The position numbers were made by a program, and so were the translations under genes. Positions 1-11,141 of a stretch of 64,000 bases of DNA are shown in pieces; position 1 is the first letter of the stretch, and every line of letters begins with the position of its first letter. The DNA comes from Coffea arabica (taxonomy: Eukaryota; Streptophyta; Magnoliopsida; Gentianales; Rubiaceae), in NCBI RefSeq assembly GCF_036785885.1, contig NC_092317.1, forward strand, positions 6,636,501 to 6,700,500, given 5' to 3'. The notes beneath the pieces are model-generated. The model made no database searches. It was not told where the DNA came from and was given only the letters and a program-made list of their open reading frames with translations.

Positions 1-1539
1 GTGATGTCATCAGCTTTAAGCCGTTGCCCAGGGCGTGAAAGGCGCACGCGCGTGCTCTGTTGCAGAAAACAAAAAAAAAAGTGCTGATACTGATATAGGG
101 AGAGAAATAGAAGGTGACCACAAAATAGAAAGATAGAAGCAGAAGAAGGAGTTGTGAAGGATCTGCAAAGGATAGCAGAAAAGGATAAATCAGACGAAAT
201 GAGTTTGTTTGGGTAGAAGAAGAGGAGAAAGTGAAAAGATACTAAAGAAAGAAACGGCGCAGAGTATGAAGAGGAATGATGGTGTAGCTTTAGGGATGTA
301 CCATGATAGTTTTTGCATATAACCCCATCATTTTGCTTCATCATTTAAATTTTCCCCATTTTGTGTCTTATTGTTGTTTTATCTTTCTAAAATTATAATT
401 GAGACCTAAATTATTTAAAAGTTTCACATTTTATTCTCTAGTGACCATTGTTTTAACTAAACAATTTTCTTTATAACATAAATATTACTATAACTTTATA
501 ATATTTCTTCATATATTACACGGATTTGTAATTTTATTTATTTAAAATTTAAAAATTTATGGAGCTTACGTCTGATGGCTTTCGCCCAATCTAGGCAAAG
601 ATAAAATGTCTCACCAACGCTTTTGCCTTTTAAAACACTCTTAGGAGTGTCATTTTAAGCTGCATGCTAGTTAAAGAAATTAGATGTATGTTAGTTAAAT
701 GAATTTTAATTGGATAATTGGATATCCATCATCCATTTGGATCCAATCTATATACAACCATTTATTATATGGATTTAAATGAATTAGACCATTTAATCCA
801 TGATCCATTTTTATGAAACCAATCATGATCCATATATCCATTTTGCCACCTCTACTTCTAATCATGGCGTCATGCCTATTGATTCGTTAACTCTGGGAAC
901 TACCTACTGATAGGCACAATTAACTAAGCTTAGGCTTCGTTTAGATTGCGAGTTTCTCGGACAAAAATTTAGAATATTCTCTTGACTTATTTTTATGTTA
1001 CATTTTTAATTTCATACGTCATATCGTTACAATATTTTTTTTTTATAAAAATTCTAAAAATTTGCAAATCAAACGTGCTCTTAGATTTTTAGAAGGTAAT
1101 ATTAAGCAATTTTGTAATCAAAATGGTTAACCTTTTTGTGTGTGTTGTGTGACTCTAACAAATAGGTGCAAGAACCTAGAAATGGTCTTGACCAGCCGTT
1201 GGAAGTTAAACGGATCCATGATTAGTGGTCTCATTAGTTAAGGATTATAGAGAATTGTAGATCTAATTCTATTTTATCCCAAAAAAGTTCTATTTTATCC
1301 TCTCTGATTCCTTCTGGGGGCATGATTTTGTTGCTTTGGTTTAGCTAGAGAAAGAAGCGTAGGACAGGAACTGTCATGTATTGTCATCTTATATGGATGT
1401 GTTTGGATAGGAGATTATTTGAATTACAATAAACTTTAAAAGGATAATTAAAAAATATGTTTGTGATGTAAGTAAATATTTTTTTTTTATTTTACAAATA
1501 ATACCAATTCAAAATGCCTTTTGCTAGCGTAAAGAAACT
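1..1539. other. AT-rich intergenic DNA without a recognisable gene
   Basis: No long open frame or recognisable protein is visible. Positions about 100-290 are purine-rich on the plus strand, that is pyrimidine-rich on the minus strand, and could be a 5' leader of a gene reading left out of the window; this is a guess. About 700-856 has repeated 'ATCCAT'-type words and ends in a GCCACCTCTAC-like string typical of degenerate hAT non-autonomous ends. About 1391-1500 contains a GTGTTTGGAT start and a TTGTGATGTAAGTAAAT stretch resembling a dispersed MITE that also appears near 19.4 and 57.1 kb. Confidence 0.5.
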
Positions 1540-1555
1540 GATTTCCAGGATATGT

Positions 1556-1669
1556 GTTTTTTTTTCAATTTTTTTTTTTTTTTTTTTTTAGTGTAAGCGA
1601 GGAGGATTCGAACCCGAAACCTCTTGCTTACACTCCCTCCCCCCGTACCACCCAACCCAACCCTCCCCC
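1556..1669 (-). mobile_element. tRNA-derived SINE, minus orientation
   Basis: Read on the minus strand, the insert begins in a G-rich 5' part, carries a perfect RNA polymerase III box B (GGTTCGAATCC, complement of 1604-1614) and ends in a long A tail (poly-T at about 1556-1590 on the plus strand). It is flanked by a 16-bp direct repeat, GATTTCCAGGATATGT, at 1540-1555 and 1670-1685, as expected for LINE-machinery retroposition. A short inverted repeat (GTGTAAGC at 1591 and GCTTACAC near 1626) brackets box B. Box A is not convincing. Positions 1635-1669 belong to a 190-bp segment that recurs at 7285, so the SINE is older than that rearrangement. Confidence 0.85.
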
Positions 1670-1824
1670 GATTTCCAGGATATGTTGTAACATGCAATTG
1701 TTAAATAGCTAAAACATGATTGATGAACTTCTCTCTTTGAAAGCAAAACATAACGGCAATTAAACCATGGCATATTGCTTCAAGAGTTGAGTGAATTACA
1801 GCCGCCCTTATCAGTACCATTTTC
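1635..1824 (+). repeat. Left copy of 190-bp direct repeat flanking gypsy element 1
   Basis: The segment from the CCCTCCCCCC tract to the last base before the LTR is repeated essentially identically at 7285-7474, directly after the other LTR. It includes the 5' end of the SINE, one SINE target-site copy and about 155 bp of unrelated flanking DNA. This is far too long to be an LTR-element target duplication. Confidence 0.9.
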
Positions 1825-2236
1825 TGTCAGGATCTCTCAAACGAAGGATGAGAGAAATAAATTGGATCGACAGATTTGGGGTGAAAGGAGAAGAAGAAAG
1901 GGGAGAAAGGAGATGAGAGAATCAGGAACATATGAATTGGAGAGGGAAATTTGAATTGTTATTTCTGCTTATCCAATCCATCCAGTTGCTTGGATTTATA
2001 CAGCTCAATTGGTCCGAATCTATCTGGCACGGAATTTCCGTGCAATGAATGTGATTCTAACAAAATTCAGTTATAACGAATTCTAACAGCACTTGGTCCC
2101 ACCTAAACTAATTACGCTAGTGCCCCTGAGACTTTATATCTCATTACAATTGGGCCCCTGATCCTGACATTTAACTAATTATGCTAGCGCCCCTAAGATT
2201 TCCTATCTGATTGCAATTGGGCCCCTGATCCTGACA
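1825..2236 (-). repeat. 3' LTR of gypsy element 1
   Basis: The repeat starts TGTCAGG and ends CCTGACA, a 7-bp terminal inverted repeat. It contains an internal tandem repeat of about 60 bp (two copies of CCCCTGATCCTGACA in its last 130 bp). Because the element reads on the minus strand, this copy is the 3' LTR. Confidence 0.93.
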
Positions 2237-2255
2237 TTACTCCTCCCTTAAAGAC
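2237..2255 (-). other. Polypurine tract of gypsy element 1
   Basis: On the minus strand the purine run AAGGGAGGAG lies just upstream of the 3' LTR, the normal place for the plus-strand DNA primer in reverse transcription. Confidence 0.75.
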
Positions 2256-2265
2256 AGCCTTGACC

Positions 2266-5200
2266 TCAAGGCTGAAACTCAGGAAATTGCTTAGTGATAA
2301 AAGATTGATCCTCCCACGATGCCTCTTCTTCCCCCAGCTGATGCCACTTAATGAGGTACTGGATTACAGGAACACCATTGCGCATGGTCACCCTCCTTTG
2401 CAAGACCTCTGCAGGCTGTAACAGGCACTGATCACATCCATCAAATTCTGGGAGCGTAGGAGTAGTGGACTGATGGGGTCCCAACTTAGGCTTTAGAAGT
2501 GATACATGAAAAACTAGATGCACCTTAGAGCCTGGTGGCAGCTTGAGTTTATATGCGACAGCTCCAATCTTTTCCTCTATTTGAAAGGGTCCAAAGAATT
2601 TCGCAGCTAGCTTTAGATTTTTCCTGAGTGCCACCGTCTGTTGTCTGCAATTTCAGAAAAATCCAATCTCCCACCACAAACTGCCTTTCTGTCCTGTGTT
2701 TGTCAGCAAATATTTTCATCCTATTCTGAGCCTGATGCAAGTGCTCTTTGATCCTGTGAAGTATTTGGGCTCTTGTCTGCAACATGTCATGAGCTGCTGG
2801 TATCAGTGTATCATGGTAGGGTCCCAAGGGTAATGGCAAAGGCTTGTAGCCATATAGAGCCTCGAATGGGGAAACTCCCAAGCTAGTGTGGTATGCAGTG
2901 TTGTACCACAGTTCAGCTAAACTGAGCCAGTGGCTCCACTGAGTTGGACTCTCACTGGTCATACATCTCAAATAGGTCTCTAGACATTGATTCAGCCTCT
3001 CACTCTGACCATCAGTCTCTGGATGGTAGGAGGAACTATAGTGTAGTTCAGTTCCGGCCATCCTGAACAATTCTTGCCAGAAACCACTAGTGAATACCCT
3101 GTCTCTGTCTGTTATGATGGACTCTGGTAAACCATGGAGCTTGTAGACATTATCTAGGAAGACTTGTGCTACTTGGACAGCTGTGAACGGATGGGAAAGT
3201 GGTATAAAGTGACCAAACTTTGTCAGTCGGTCTACCACTACCAGAATAGTGTCAAATCCTCCAGAGGAAGGTAATTTCTCAATAAAGTCCATGGTAATAT
3301 GTGACCAGGCCTGAGTAGGAATTGGTAGAGGTTGCAGTAGCCTTGGATATGGCACTCGTTCACTTTTGTTCCTTTGGCAGATTTCGCATTCTTGTACGAA
3401 CTGTATGACATCCTTCTTTATTCCTGGCCAATGGAATATGCTGTGCACCTTCTGTAGGCAAGCTCTTTGACTAGAATGTCCCCCAATGGGGGACTCATGT
3501 AGAGCCTTGATTATTTTCTGCCTAATTCCCTTGCTATTTCCCACATACAGCTTTCCCTTGTACCTGAGTATCCCTTGATTGAGTTGAAAATCAGAGTCTT
3601 GTGGTTTAGGATCCAGCAGTAGTTGACCCATCAACTCCCTGCACTGTGTATCTTCAAAGTAACTATCTTGTAGCTCTTGCATCCATAAGGGTTGAACACT
3701 GGTAATGGCCATCAACTGCTGTTGTGCAGGCTATTGATCCAGCATGGTCCTCCTAGATAAAACATCAGCAACAGTGTTCTCCGATCCTTTTTTATACTGG
3801 ATTTCATAATCCAATCCTAACAGTTTTGTCAACCACTTGTACTGAGCAGTAGTCGTGAGCCTTTGCTCCAGTAGAAATTTCAGAGATTTGTGATCTGTTC
3901 TAATAATAAAATGGTTCCCAATTAGATAGTGCTTCCACTTTGTTACTGCAAAAACTAGTGCCATCAACTCCTTCTCATAAACAGACAGCCTCATGTTTCT
4001 GAGGGAGAAGGCTTTGCGGATGAAGGCTATAGGGTGACCCTCCTGTAAGAGGACAGCTCCCATGCCTTGGCCACTTGCATCAGTCTCTACTATAAAAGGG
4101 ATACTAAAATTGGGCAGTCTTAGCACTGGGGCACTACTAATGGCCTGTTTGAGGTGGTTGAAGGCTTTGTCAGATTCAGCATTCCAGTTGTAAGCATCCT
4201 TCTTTAGTAGATTGGTCAATGGCTTGCTGATGGTTCCATAGCCTTTTATGAAACGTCTGTAGTACCCTGTGAGACCTAGGAATCCCCTAAGTTCTTTAAC
4301 ATTCCTGGGAATGGGCCATGTCTGTATGCATTCCACCTTGCTTATGTCCATACTCACCTCTCTGCTAGACACCACATGTCCCAGATACTCTATCTCTTGC
4401 TGAGCAAAGGAGCATTTGGAGATCTTAGCATATAGCTGATTGTGTTGTAGCACTTCCAGTACTTGCCTGAGATGCTCCCTGTGGAGATCCAGAGTAGCGC
4501 TGTAGACCAGGATATCATCGAAGAAAACCAGAACAAACCTCCTCAGGAATGGTTCAAAAATCTGATTCATTAATGCCTGAAAGGTTGCTGGGGCATTTGT
4601 GAGCTCAAAAGGCATCACTAAGAACTCATAATGTCCCTGATGAGTTTGGAAGGCAGTTTTGTGAGTATCTGCTACCTTAACTCTGATTTGGTGGTATCCT
4701 AACCTCAGGTCAATCTTGGAAAAGAACTTGGCTCCATAAAGTTCATCCAGAAGTTCATCAATGTTAGGGATAGGATATCTGTCCTTAACTGTTTGGTCAT
4801 TGAGGTGCCTGTAGTCCACACAAAAACGCCATGTATTGTCCTTTTTCTTGACCAGCAGCACAGGTGAGGCATAAGGACTATTGCTTGGCTTGATGATTCC
4901 TGATTTCAGTATTTCGACAATTTGTCGTTCAATCTCTGCCTTCTGTGAGTGAGGGTACCTGTATGGTTTCATTTTGAAGGCTTGTGCTCCTGGCTTGAGA
5001 GGAATCTGATGATCCAAGGGTCTGTTGGGAGGCAACTAAGTAGGTTCCTGGAATACCTCTGAAAATTGCTCCAACACTGCAGCTATTGAACCTGGAACCC
5101 CTCGTCTTTCTGTGTCCCACTCTCCACATTGTGCTGAGATGGCACAGCATTTCCTCTTCTCCTGCAGGAAATCCCTGAGATCCTTTCTTCTAACCAACTC

Positions 5201-6823
5201 CATGGTGGTATCAGTAACTGCCCCATGCAGAGTGACTATCTCTCCTTGATGATACATAGAGATTTTTAGTTGGTGGAAATCAAAAGTAATGGGACTGTAA
5301 TTGTGCATCCAGTCCACCCCCAAAATGAGATCCCATTCGCCTAACTCCATGATTCTGAGGTCAAAGCAAAACTTGTAGTTCTGAATATCCCATAGAACCT
5401 TGGGGCACTGAGCCCCACTTGTTACCAAGCTCCCATCCCCCATGGTGATAGTGAAAGGTTTGACATATTCAAAGGGAATGGCTTGCGCAGTCACCAACTT
5501 GTGATGGATGTAACTATCACTGCTACCTGTATCTACCAGAATCTTGACAGGTTTCCCTAACAGCTGTCCCTGCAGCATGATTGTATTTCGCCTTAGTGAA
5601 TCTGAGAGAGCATTCAGTGAAATTTCCACTGGTTCCCCTGGATTCCCAGTCAGCTCATCATGTTCCCCTTGAGCATCCTGAAATTCAGTGTCCTCCTCTT
5701 CCTCATACATCATGAGATTCAAATGCTTCACCCTACACTGATGTCCTACACCAAATTTCTTCCCACACTTGAAACATAGGCCATTACTCCTTCTGAACTG
5801 CAGTTCTTGGGGAGATAACCTCTTAAACTCTGGACTCCTATCTGAAACCTTGGAAGCTCCTTTAGATATATTATCCTGTGGTAGTTTATAGGTGCTAACT
5901 CCCCCATTGGTAGAGGTCGGATGCCTAAACATTCCAAATTTGGGTTCAGCCATTACCTTGTGGCCATCTCTAACTGTTTTCCCTTGCAACTTGAGAGCCT
6001 GTTCCTGCAGGTGAGCTATCTCCATGGTTCCTGAGAAAGTGTTGGGTCTGAGCATTTTGACCATTGGCTTAATCTCCTCCTTGAGTCCGCTTGTGAAACT
6101 GGAAATAAAGTATTCCTCAGTAAGACTTGGATTCTGGATCAGCATTAGTGTTTTTAACTCCTCAAATCTCTCCTGGTAAACTTCTATTGAACCAACCTAC
6201 TGCAGTTTATTAAACGCTTCCACAATATCTCTGCAGTACGTACTTTCGAATCTTTGGCACATCAACTCCCCAAATTCCCCCCAGGTCAGCCTTGGCTTCT
6301 CTAATTTGACCCCCTGGAACCAATTGTCAGCTCTGCCTTCTAAAAACATTTCTACTACCAACAGTTTGTGTTCCTCAGGTACCTTATTCAGCAGAAAATA
6401 TTTATTGCATTTTCGAATCCATTCTCTAGAATTGTTCCCACTGAACATAGGTAACTCAAGTTTTGGAAGATTATAGTTAGAAATCTTACTCAGGAATTCA
6501 CAACTCCTTACTTCCTCTTCTACTCCTACGCTCAACTTCTGGTGAATGGGAGGTGTTGGCAGCAAGGGCGAACGATCTCTCCCAGCTTTGCCTCCATCAT
6601 CTGAGTTCTTTTCCCTGGTCATTAACGCCTTCATCATGGAATTGAGTGCTTCCAGCTTCTGATCCATCCCTAGCGCGATCGTGTCCATCTTTCGGTCTCT
6701 TTCCGCCATTTCCTCCCTGACTTGCAGCTGCATATTCTTCACGTCCTCCAACACTTCCTGCAACTTGAGCTCTTGCTTCTTGATATGGTCCTCCAAGGTT
6801 TTGAAACGTGTACTTTCTGCCAT
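2266..6823 (-). pseudogene. gag-pol of gypsy element 1 (three in-frame stops, one frameshift)
   Basis: The frame opens at 6823 with a coiled-coil-like N-terminus and a gag capsid region (EGRADNWFQG). TAG at 6197-6199 interrupts gag. The next stretch has a CCHC knuckle (CFKCGKKFGVGHQC) and the aspartic protease motif LVDTGSSDSYI. TAG at 5036-5038 falls between protease and reverse transcriptase. RT has the FFDDILVYS active site, and RNase H has [14 protein letters not shown] and RTDHKSL. TAG at 3731-3733 follows RNase H. Integrase shows an HHCC finger (CEICQRN) and the DDE residues in TMDF, ITDRDR and ETDGQSERLN. Near 2640 a small deletion shifts the frame. The last piece, to 2266, holds a chromodomain (YLIKWHQLGEEEASWED). 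The segments from 6823 to 2640 are in one frame, so the ancestor had a single gag-pol frame. Confidence 0.93.
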
Positions 6824-6856
6824 TGGTGGATCTTGGAACTGCCGAGGACTCGCTGG

Positions 6857-6872
6857 CAGCTCTGATACCAGC
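6857..6872 (-). other. Primer-binding site matching initiator methionine tRNA
   Basis: Directly inside the 5' LTR the minus strand reads GCTGGTATCAGAGC. TGGTATCAGAGC is the standard complement to the 3' end of plant initiator Met tRNA, used to prime first-strand synthesis. This fixes the 5' end of the element at 6873-7284. Confidence 0.88.
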
Positions 6873-7284
6873 TGTCAGGATCTCTCAAACGAAGGATGAG
6901 AGAAATAAATTGGATCGACAGATTTGGGGTGAAAGGAGAAGAAGAAAGGGGAGAAAGGAGAGAAGAGAATCAGGAACATATGAATTGGAGAGGAAAATTT
7001 GAATTGTTATTTCTGCTTATCCAATCCATCCAGTTGCTTGGATTTATACAGCTCAATTGGTCCGAATCCATCTGGCACGGAATTTTCGTGCAATGAATGT
7101 GATTCTAACAAAATTCAGTTATAACGAATTCTAACAGCATTTGGTCCCACCTAAACTAATTACGCTAGTGCCCCTGAGACTTTATATCTCATTACAATTG
7201 GGCCCCTGATCCTGACATTTAACTAATTATGCTAGCGCCCCTGAGATTTCCTATCTGATTGCAATTGGGCCCCTGATCCTGACA
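6873..7284 (-). repeat. 5' LTR of gypsy element 1
   Basis: This 412-bp repeat matches 1825-2236 with about seven substitutions and starts and ends with the same TGTCAGG/CCTGACA inverted repeat. It abuts the tRNA-Met primer-binding site on its internal side. Confidence 0.93.
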
Positions 7285-7474
7285 CCCTCCCCCCGTACCA
7301 CCCAACCCAACCCTCCCCCGATTTCCAGGATATGTTGTAACATGCAATTGTTAAATAGCTAAAACATGATTGATGAACTTCTCTCTTTGAAAGCAAAACA
7401 TAACGGCAATTAAACCATGGCATATTGCTTCAAGAGTTGAGTGAATTACAGCCGCCCTTATCAGTACCATTTTC
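7285..7474 (+). repeat. Right copy of 190-bp direct repeat flanking gypsy element 1
   Basis: This is a near-identical copy of 1635-1824, starting inside the SINE and ending at TTTTC. In this copy TTTTCTGCTAGG is uninterrupted, so the insertion point seen at 1824/1825 is empty here. In the left copy the corresponding CACTCCCTCC junction is also uninterrupted. Confidence 0.9.
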
Positions 7475-9304
7475 TGCTAGGGAAAAAGAATTAAAATTGA
7501 GGAATTCATGAGGCTCTCTATGCTTTTAGTACGTCCATTCGTGTTGTAGTAAAGCTGAAGACACATCCTGGCAGAGAATAATATATTGAATATTTTCTTC
7601 GTAGTAGTGAATGACTTCTATTGTTTCTTTTACGATATGTTTGTGGATACTTATGTGTTTTTGAAAAATTTTAAATATGTCCTTCAATTATCTTTATGTT
7701 TCAAAGCCACTTTTAGCATTATATGTGCTTTAAAAAAAAAGTACAAGCAATTTTTATCGATATATATTTGAGAAGGGTTTTCAACAACAAATCTCCACAC
7801 ACCTTCTCACTCTCAATTCTATTTGTCTAGCATTTCACATTTAATTGATTCTATAAAATATGTCTCAACTCCCGCCGCATGTACTATTGATATTTAGTTA
7901 CTTTTCAAAATTATTTTATCATGTGGACGTTATTCTTTACAATTGAAATAACTCATTAGTATATGCATGTACAACACCATTTTAAGTCATTAGTGTGCAT
8001 GTCTTTCAAATCACTACCACGTTTCCATTTTTTAATACAACACGTTTCCCTATGGCATGCATGCGTCAAATATGAATTTCACTCTAATTAAAAATTTTCC
8101 AAGACCATAATAAGAGACGTTTTTGTCTTTGAACTCAACACGTTTCTCATTGGCATGCGCCAAATATGAATTTCACTTCAATTAAAACTTCTCCAAGACC
8201 ATAACAAGAGATAAAAACATAGCATCCTTCAACCATAGCAGTTTATTCTTTCAACAAAAAAAAAAGACAAAAACCACAATATTTCATCAGTATCTATCAT
8301 TTCTTCCAATTGCTTATCCCATCTGTTGATTCGTCATAATAGTTCACCGGCACCTATGATCTCTTCTTATTGCTGCTTATCCCATATGTTCGTTGGTCAT
8401 TGTCGTAAACAAAAATAGAAATCTATCATCTCTTTCAATTTCCCTGCAGTATCCATCTTAGCCCTCGACTTAATTTCAATATGGAAAATATCTGCCTACA
8501 AAGTTAAATATTTTTGAATACTTGCTTACATTCAAAGCATTAACGTCGACGGTATGTTCTATGAGTTATGTAAAAATTGTAGACAACCGTATCAATCTTC
8601 TTTTGCAAAAATGGTGTGTATCTATTGTATCGTACATCACATTTTCTTCTTAACCGATACAATGTTAATATAGAAGTTAAAGATTCCAACGGTAACCTAT
8701 ATCTCGATCTTCAAAACAAGTATGCACGATTCATATTTCATTGTGATGCTTCTTATATTAGACATTTAAAAAGGAAGGTATAAATTATTTATACTTATAT
8801 ATTTTTATGCAATATTTTTTACAAATTTTCTAAAAAAATGATAATTTCGAATTCTGTATGCTCTTAATTCTCAGGAAATGGAATTACATTGTTCAAATCA
8901 ATACATTAATTTCCCCCATCCCTCATATTGGTGTTCGTACTTAGAGTTGATTGGTGTGAAAAATGTTCACATCTTCGTAAAAGATTATCAAATCGAATGC
9001 AAAATGTTTGTAAGTATTTCATTTTTTTTTTGTCGGCAACGATAACAGTTTGTAAGTATTTCATTTACTTATCCAATTAAATATTCAATTACATTTAATT
9101 GGACCCTTATATCACTCAGTGTATGATATACATTTCTATTCTCTTTTTTCAGTGTATGGCTTCTATCAAAAGTAGTAGTTTATAAATAATGGAGATATTT
9201 TATCTATTGCTACAAAATTTCATTTTTTTTAACTATAGTTTGATGTGCCCTAAATGATACAAACAATTACATAAATTTCTTACTCTTTTTAAATTACTCC
9301 CTCT
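7471..9304 (+). repeat. Tandem duplication, copy 1 (1834 bp)
   Basis: The segment beginning TTTCTGCTAGGGAAAAAG is repeated head to tail at 9305 with only scattered differences and an offset of 1834 bp. It is AT-rich and holds no intact gene. Within it, about 8557-8640 can be read as FYELCKNC followed by a second CxxC (VCIYC), and about 8664-8760 continues as a beta-rich stretch. This resembles a zinc-ribbon/OB-fold protein of the RPA1-like kind but has stops and no clear start. I treat it as a possible gene remnant only. Confidence 0.85.
9006..9065. mobile_element. Stub of a 5'-truncated retroposon with target duplication
   Basis: An 18-bp direct repeat, GTTTGTAAGTATTTCATT, at 9006-9023 and 9048-9065 encloses only 24 bp: a T run followed by GTCGGCAACGATAACA. 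This is what an extremely 5'-truncated LINE or SINE insertion on the minus strand would leave. The same stub is present in tandem copy 2 near 10840-10900, so it predates the duplication. Confidence 0.6.
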
Positions 9305-11141
9305 TTTCTGCTAGGGAAAAAGAATTAAAATTGAGGAATTCATGAGGCTCTCTATGCTTTTAGTACGTCCATTCGTGTTGTAGTAAAGCTGAAGACACAT
9401 CCTGGCAGAGAATAATATATTGAATATTTTCTTCGTAGTAGTGAATGACTTCTACTGTTTCTTTTACAATATGTTTGTGGATACTTATGTGTTTTTGAAA
9501 AATTTTAAATACGTTCTTCAATTATCTTTATGTTTCAAAGCCACTTTTAGCATTATATGTGCTTTAAAAAAAAAGGACAAGCAATTTTTATCTATATATA
9601 TTTGAGAAGGGTTTTCAGCAACAAATCTCCACACACCTTCTCACTCTCAATTCTATTGGTCTAGCATTTCACATTTAATTGATTCTATAAAATATGTCTC
9701 AACTCCCGCCGCATGTACTATTGATATTTAGTTACTTTTCAAAATTATTTTATCATGTGGACGTTATTCTTTACAATTGAAATAACTCATTAGTATATGC
9801 ATGTACAACACCATTTTAAGTCATTAGTGTGCATGTCTTTCAAATCACTACCACGTTTCCATTTTTTAATACAACACGTTTCCCTATGGCATGCATGCGT
9901 CAAATATGAATTTCACTCTAATTAAAAATTTTCCAAGACCATAATAAGAGACGTTTTTGTCTTTGAACTCAACACGTTTCTCATTGGCATGCGCCAAATA
10001 TGAATTTCACTTCAATTAAAACTTCTCCAAGACCATAACAAGAGATAAAAACATAGCATCCTTCAACCATAGCAGTTTATTCTTTCAACAAAAAAAAAGA
10101 CAAAAACCACAATATTTCATCAGTATCTGTCATTTCTTCCCATTGCTTATCCCATCTGTTGATTCGTCATAATAGTTCACCGGCACCTACGATCTCTTCT
10201 TATTGCTGCTTATCCCATATGTTCGTTGGTCATTTTCGTAAACAAAAATAGAAATCTATCATCTCTTTCAATTTCCCTGCGGTATCCATCTTAGCCCTCG
10301 ACTTAATTTCAATATGGAAAATTTCTGCCTACAAAGTTAAATATTTTTGAATACTTGCTTACATTCAAAGCATTAACGTCGACGGTATGTTCTATGAGTT
10401 ATGTAAAAATTGTAGACAACCGTATCAATCTTATTTTGCAAAAATGGTGTGTATCTATTGTATCGTACATCACATTTTCTTCTTAACAGATGCAATGTTA
10501 ATATAGAAGTTAAAGATTCCAACGGTAACCTATATCTCGATCTTCAAAACAAGTATGCACGATTCATATTTCATTGTGATGCTTCTTATATTAGACATTT
10601 AAAAAGGAAGGTATAAATTATTTATACTTATATATTTTTATGCAATATTTTTTACAAATTTTCTAAAAAAATGATAATTTCGAATTCTGTATGCTCTTAA
10701 TTCTCAGGAAATGGAATTACATTGTTCAAATCAATACATTAATTTCCCCCCTCCCCCATATTGGTGTTCGTACTTAGAGTTGATTGGTGTGAAAAATGTT
10801 CACATATTCGTAAAAGATTATCAAATCGAATGCAAAATGTTTGTAAGTATTTCTTTTTTTTTTTTTCGGCAACAATAACAGTTTGTAAGTATTTCATTTA
10901 CTTATCCAATTAAATATTCAATTACATTTAATTGGACCCTTATATCACTCAGTGTATGATATACATTTCTATTCTCTTTTTTTCAGTGTCTGGCTTCTAT
11001 CAAAAGTGGTAGTTTATAAATAATGGAGATATTTTATCTATTGCTACAAAATTTCATTTTTTTAAACTATAGTTTGATGTGCCCTAAATGATACGAACAA
11101 ATACATAAATTTCTTACTCTTTTTAAATTACTCCCTCTTTT
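9305..11141 (+). repeat. Tandem duplication, copy 2 (about 1837 bp)
   Basis: This copy follows copy 1 without spacer and diverges from it only by scattered substitutions and homopolymer length changes. Copy 2 ends at CCCTCTTTT, the same string that ends copy 1 at the internal junction. Its content is as for copy 1. Confidence 0.85.

Larger units (their letters stand above)
1825..7284 (-). mobile_element. Ty3/gypsy chromovirus-type LTR retrotransposon (element 1), decayed
   Basis: Two 412-bp LTRs (1825-2236 and 6873-7284) enclose gag, protease, reverse transcriptase, RNase H, integrase and a C-terminal chromodomain, all on the minus strand. The order PR-RT-RH-IN is that of Ty3/gypsy, and the chromodomain places it among chromoviruses. 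The LTRs differ at about 7 of 412 positions by eye count, so the insertion is not recent. The coding frame has three in-frame TAG codons and one frameshift, so it cannot make its own polyprotein. The usual 5-bp target duplication is missing: the left flank is TTTTC and the right flank CCCTC. Confidence 0.95.

Noticed and set aside
1635-1824. 190-bp flanking repeat taken as a target-site duplication
   Set aside because: LTR elements make 4-6 bp duplications; 190 bp needs recombination or an assembly error.
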